Positions 61,130 through 64,000 of a stretch of DNA of 64,000 bases are shown here, piece after piece. The stretch's first letter is position 1, and each line of letters begins with the position of its first letter. The position numbers were made by a program, and so were the translations under genes. The notes below the pieces were generated by a model. That model made no database searches. It worked only from the letters and a program-made list of their open reading frames with translations, and had not been told where the DNA came from. Origin of the DNA: Mesaphorura yosii (Eukaryota > Arthropoda > Collembola > Poduromorpha > Tullbergiidae); contig WIXG01000089.1 of the NCBI GenBank assembly GCA_009869945.1, forward strand, positions 124,001-188,000, read 5' to 3'.

Positions 61130-62769
61130 CTGCTGCCGCTTGACTCGAAAAACCCAGTCGTGTGTTCCGCTTCCCACCGTCGAAACTGCGGGCGGAACTG
61201 CATGCCGAGGATTAGAGCTTTTGTGGCTGTTGACTTCATCGGATTCTTCAGACGATGAAGACGAAGATGAGTTGTCGTCGTAAATGTCTTGCTCGTGGTG
61301 AAAAATAGTGCTGACGCTTTTGCTGCGCCCACTCCTCCATGCATTTCTCTTGTCTTGGTACAGTGTATCGATATATGAATGTAAATCTGTCTCCAATTTA
61401 TCAAATGAAGCATTCCTACTGGGGCGAATGTAGAGAGTTGCCATCACTTGACTTGTCCAAGGTTTGTAAAATGTGCTATTCACTCGTAGTGCTACAATAC
61501 ACACAGAAATGAATGAATGAGAGAACATTTCAATTTGGTAAATGACTTTAGTTGATCAACTTAAAACGTTTGAGTAATTTGAATTTGTTGGCTCCACAAT
61601 AAGCAAACTCTGAAAGAACTTTGTTATTCGCGAGATGTGGCAGTTGAATTGGGACGCTTTCAGTTAGTACTCCGGGATGGATGAAAGGAGTGTAATTAAT
61701 AAATGTCTTTGCATTATCATTCCTTCGGGGAAGTCAGCCTTTGCCCGCATTTGGTTGTCTCTTGGGACCGCGTCCTCGAGTAAGCAATAATCTAAAAGTC
61801 GGTCAACACTTTTAGATGTACTTCGCGCGACTCAAATATGTCAACACTTTATTACATTCTTGATTAAAGTGGGGACCCTTCAGCGTTCACATCAACGGAA
61901 TTTCATTCTGTCTTTTGCCACATGCCTCTATTATTATAGAGCCGGGTAATCGATGTGTCTATTGATTAGCTTACCCTTGACTTGTAATCTAATAAAATAC
62001 TGTCTTGAAGGTTGTAGAGTGAATCCATCACGCAGGAATACATCCCCAGTCTCTTCATCAGTGTAGAACATATACTTGCTCGAACCAACGACTGAGTACC
62101 TTGGCGTGGCACAAGGACACGTCGCAGCTGGTCCAACCTGACCCAGTAAACACGTAAGGCCCAAATCATCATCAGAAGACTCGATACGAAATAGCGGTAA
62201 TTTATCATGGGAATTTGCAGTGGTGGAACGCCAACAAGCGTAGGAATTCGAACTGGAGAGCGAGCATGGTCGCAGGTCGCCGGCAACGTCGACAGAATCC
62301 TCAAGAATGAAAAATGGTTCTTCTGCCAAAAACTGTGGGGCGAATCTGTCCACTGGAATACAAATAATAACACCGTGTTTGTGCAAGAGAAACAAGTAAG
62401 TCATTAATTACAAAAGTGGGCTAGCACTTATCCATGCACTCTCGTAACATTCTACTAGCCATCTTTTGCTCATAATTAGCATTCTTTTGTATGTGCGTAT
62501 ACTTATAGCTTACCGTATTCCTCGCAAGTTGATCCACTCCAGCACGGATTGCACTCACATTCCCCGTCTTCAGTGCACGTACCGTGCAAGCAATTCAGTC
62601 TGCACAAAATTCAATGGCAAATTATTGGCAACTGGGAAGTCACGCTCCAAATATCTCAAGACTTACTCCGTGAACGAGTTTTGCACGACGGGGCTGAACA
62701 AGGGCAGCCCTGAAGGGACTGATGAAGTTGAATTCTTTCTTTTTGAGGAACAAATTGCACTCAAGATTC
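61130..62769 (-). CDS. EGF/cadherin-like extracellular protein, partial
   Basis: Four exons join in phase on the minus strand: 62667-62769, 62514-62599, 61975-62352, 61130-61491 (about 309 residues). One EGF-like module (LNCLHGTCTEDGECEC, then NPCWSGSTCEEY, six cysteines) is followed by a cadherin-like repeat starting DRFAPQFLAEEPFFILEDSV and ending TDEETGDVFLRDGFTLQPSR with YFIRLQVKA, which fits the cadherin pattern of TG..F......Y.L.V.A. The repeat contains extra cysteines. The last part is Ser/Asp-rich with N-x-S/T sites. The first exon opens in phase 1, so upstream exons exist, probably beyond 64000. The 3' end is not settled: no membrane helix was found. Likely secreted or cell-surface; I cannot name an orthologue. 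Confidence 0.68.
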
Positions 62770-64000
62770 CTGCAAATAAAGAAACAGAGCAAATTCTAAA
62801 TTCCAGTTTGAAACTCAAGACCACATTACGCACAAAATTGAAGCACTTGGCACTTAGTCAATTCGATTTGATTACGTAATGAGAATTCAATTGCACTGCA
62901 GTATTTCTAAAGGTTGCTGCGTTGAACCACAGAGCAATAACTTCATCTTAAATACATTTTCTGCAAATAGAAATTCTGTAATGTTACTTTGTATCATCCA
63001 AATTGCAGTGAATCAATTTATTTCTTCTCATTCATATTCATTCCACGGGATATTTAAATTGAAGACGACCGAGCTGAAAATCTGACATGATTGCGCTGAA
63101 CATTGAGGCACAAGAACAAAATATGAAGGGCTAAGACGCATTCAAAACGCTTTGAACTGAATACATGTATTAAGTCGGATATGACAAGAGCAAGAAGGCA
63201 AATCGATGAAATTTTACTCAGATCACGTGAAGCCAGGTTTTGGATCTTCATGTCTGTTGAGGGATGAGCTGGTCCAAGACAGCAGTCATGAAAGCGAAAT
63301 CTGTGTCAAGAATTTGATTAAGTGATAAATGTATTATAATATTATAAAGCTCGTTCATTCTCGAGACTATGCGTGTCATATTTATGTAAAACTACAGAAA
63401 ATCCATCTTGAACTTGTGCTTCAGCAACATTCATGGGAAATCCAAACTGGCGGCGATATGAAAGACAATGGAGGAAGCGCGAGAAAAATCGTGGGAAAGA
63501 TATGTTAGTGCCAAAATGATGAATATCATTTATGTCATGTCATAAAAGAAGCATAGAAAGACGCTGCTACTGAGCAGAGGTAGTTTCGTTTCTGTTCTGG
63601 CATTTGTGTTAACCTCCAATGTAAAATAGCTCAACCTCTGCTGAGCCATTGAACGGAAGCAGATGCCCGCCCGACCGCCTTTCGTGAATACTGAACGCGG
63701 AACGCAAGGCGACGAAGGAATCGGGTCAAATTTGATTCAATCTTCCGTAATTTGGTATGCACTTTCCGAACTAGAAAATTCTGTACTTAAATAAATTCCA
63801 GATTATGGATACAGTTTTCTAGTGTGTAAAGTGGAGGACACAGCGTACACCGAATTCGAAGCGGATGAAAATTATGCTTGTCAAGGCAGTCGCATCGTAA
63901 GGGTAGCTCAAATAAAACTTGTCGTGGGAGAAAGGTTGAAATCAGAAATCATTTTGCATGCCTTCCGCTTTTCAAGAGTAGATTTGGCCGCTGTTGTTCA
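62770..64000. other. Probable intron or 5' region of the EGF/cadherin-like gene
   Basis: The exon ending at 62769 needs an upstream partner, so this stretch is likely intron. I found no supported exon in it. Confidence 0.4.

Noticed and set aside
1-64000. tRNA, rRNA, CRISPR arrays, operons, riboswitches
   Set aside because: No B-box-like tRNA signature, repeat-spacer array or bacterial gene organisation was seen; the sequence is intron-rich animal DNA.

Overview
The window is animal nuclear DNA. Its genes are split by GT-AG introns, many only about 50-70 bp long. The gene set points to an arthropod of hexapod or crustacean grade: a His-rich Nemo/NLK kinase, MSL2, an RSBN1/DPY-21-type demethylase, a prolyl 4-hydroxylase alpha chain and a neuropeptide-type GPCR. 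I cannot name the species from sequence alone. For eight genes I joined exons by hand. In each case splice phases and total length divisible by three agree, which is strong internal support for the models.

Layout. 1-5.1 kb is probably the first intron of the nemo/NLK gene, whose first coding exon is at 5103-5707 (-); the kinase exons lie beyond the left edge. 7.9-9.1 kb (-) is a GATAD1-like chromatin protein that lacks the GATA finger. 9.9-21.7 kb (-) is a complete prolyl 4-hydroxylase alpha gene with a pair of apparently mutually exclusive exons; a foldback element sits in its 5 kb intron. 24.8-30.6 kb (-) is a 15-exon RSBN1/KDM9 (DPY-21 family) gene. 35.2-37.3 kb (+) is SET, a NAP-family histone chaperone. 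38.9-40.8 kb (-) is MSL2. 41.8-42.5 kb (-) is MIC19/CHCHD3. It is head-to-head with an unrecognised 545-residue gene at 43.0-45.3 kb (+). 45.7-50.6 kb (-) is a class A peptide GPCR whose last intron holds a complete, non-autonomous 1.1 kb hAT transposon with terminal inverted repeats, an 8 bp target-site duplication and a dead transposase tail. 54.2-55.8 kb (+) is an adenylate-kinase-like gene with a ruined P-loop, a frameshift at a poly-A run and an in-frame stop. 61.1-62.8 kb (-) is part of an EGF/cadherin-like gene that probably continues off both visible ends. The remaining stretches show no gene I can support.

Functional reading. The genes do not form a pathway. Four of them (GATAD1-like, RSBN1/DPY-21-like, SET, MSL2) act on chromatin, and two belong to families used in dosage compensation in worms and flies; this is probably coincidence. 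The P4H gene acts in the ER on collagen-type substrates, MIC19 at mitochondrial cristae, and the GPCR at the plasma membrane. The items most worth a second look are the hAT insertion inside the GPCR gene, the duplicated P4H exon pair, the degenerate adenylate kinase, the unknown 545-residue protein and the nested 5' splice sites in the RSBN1 gene.
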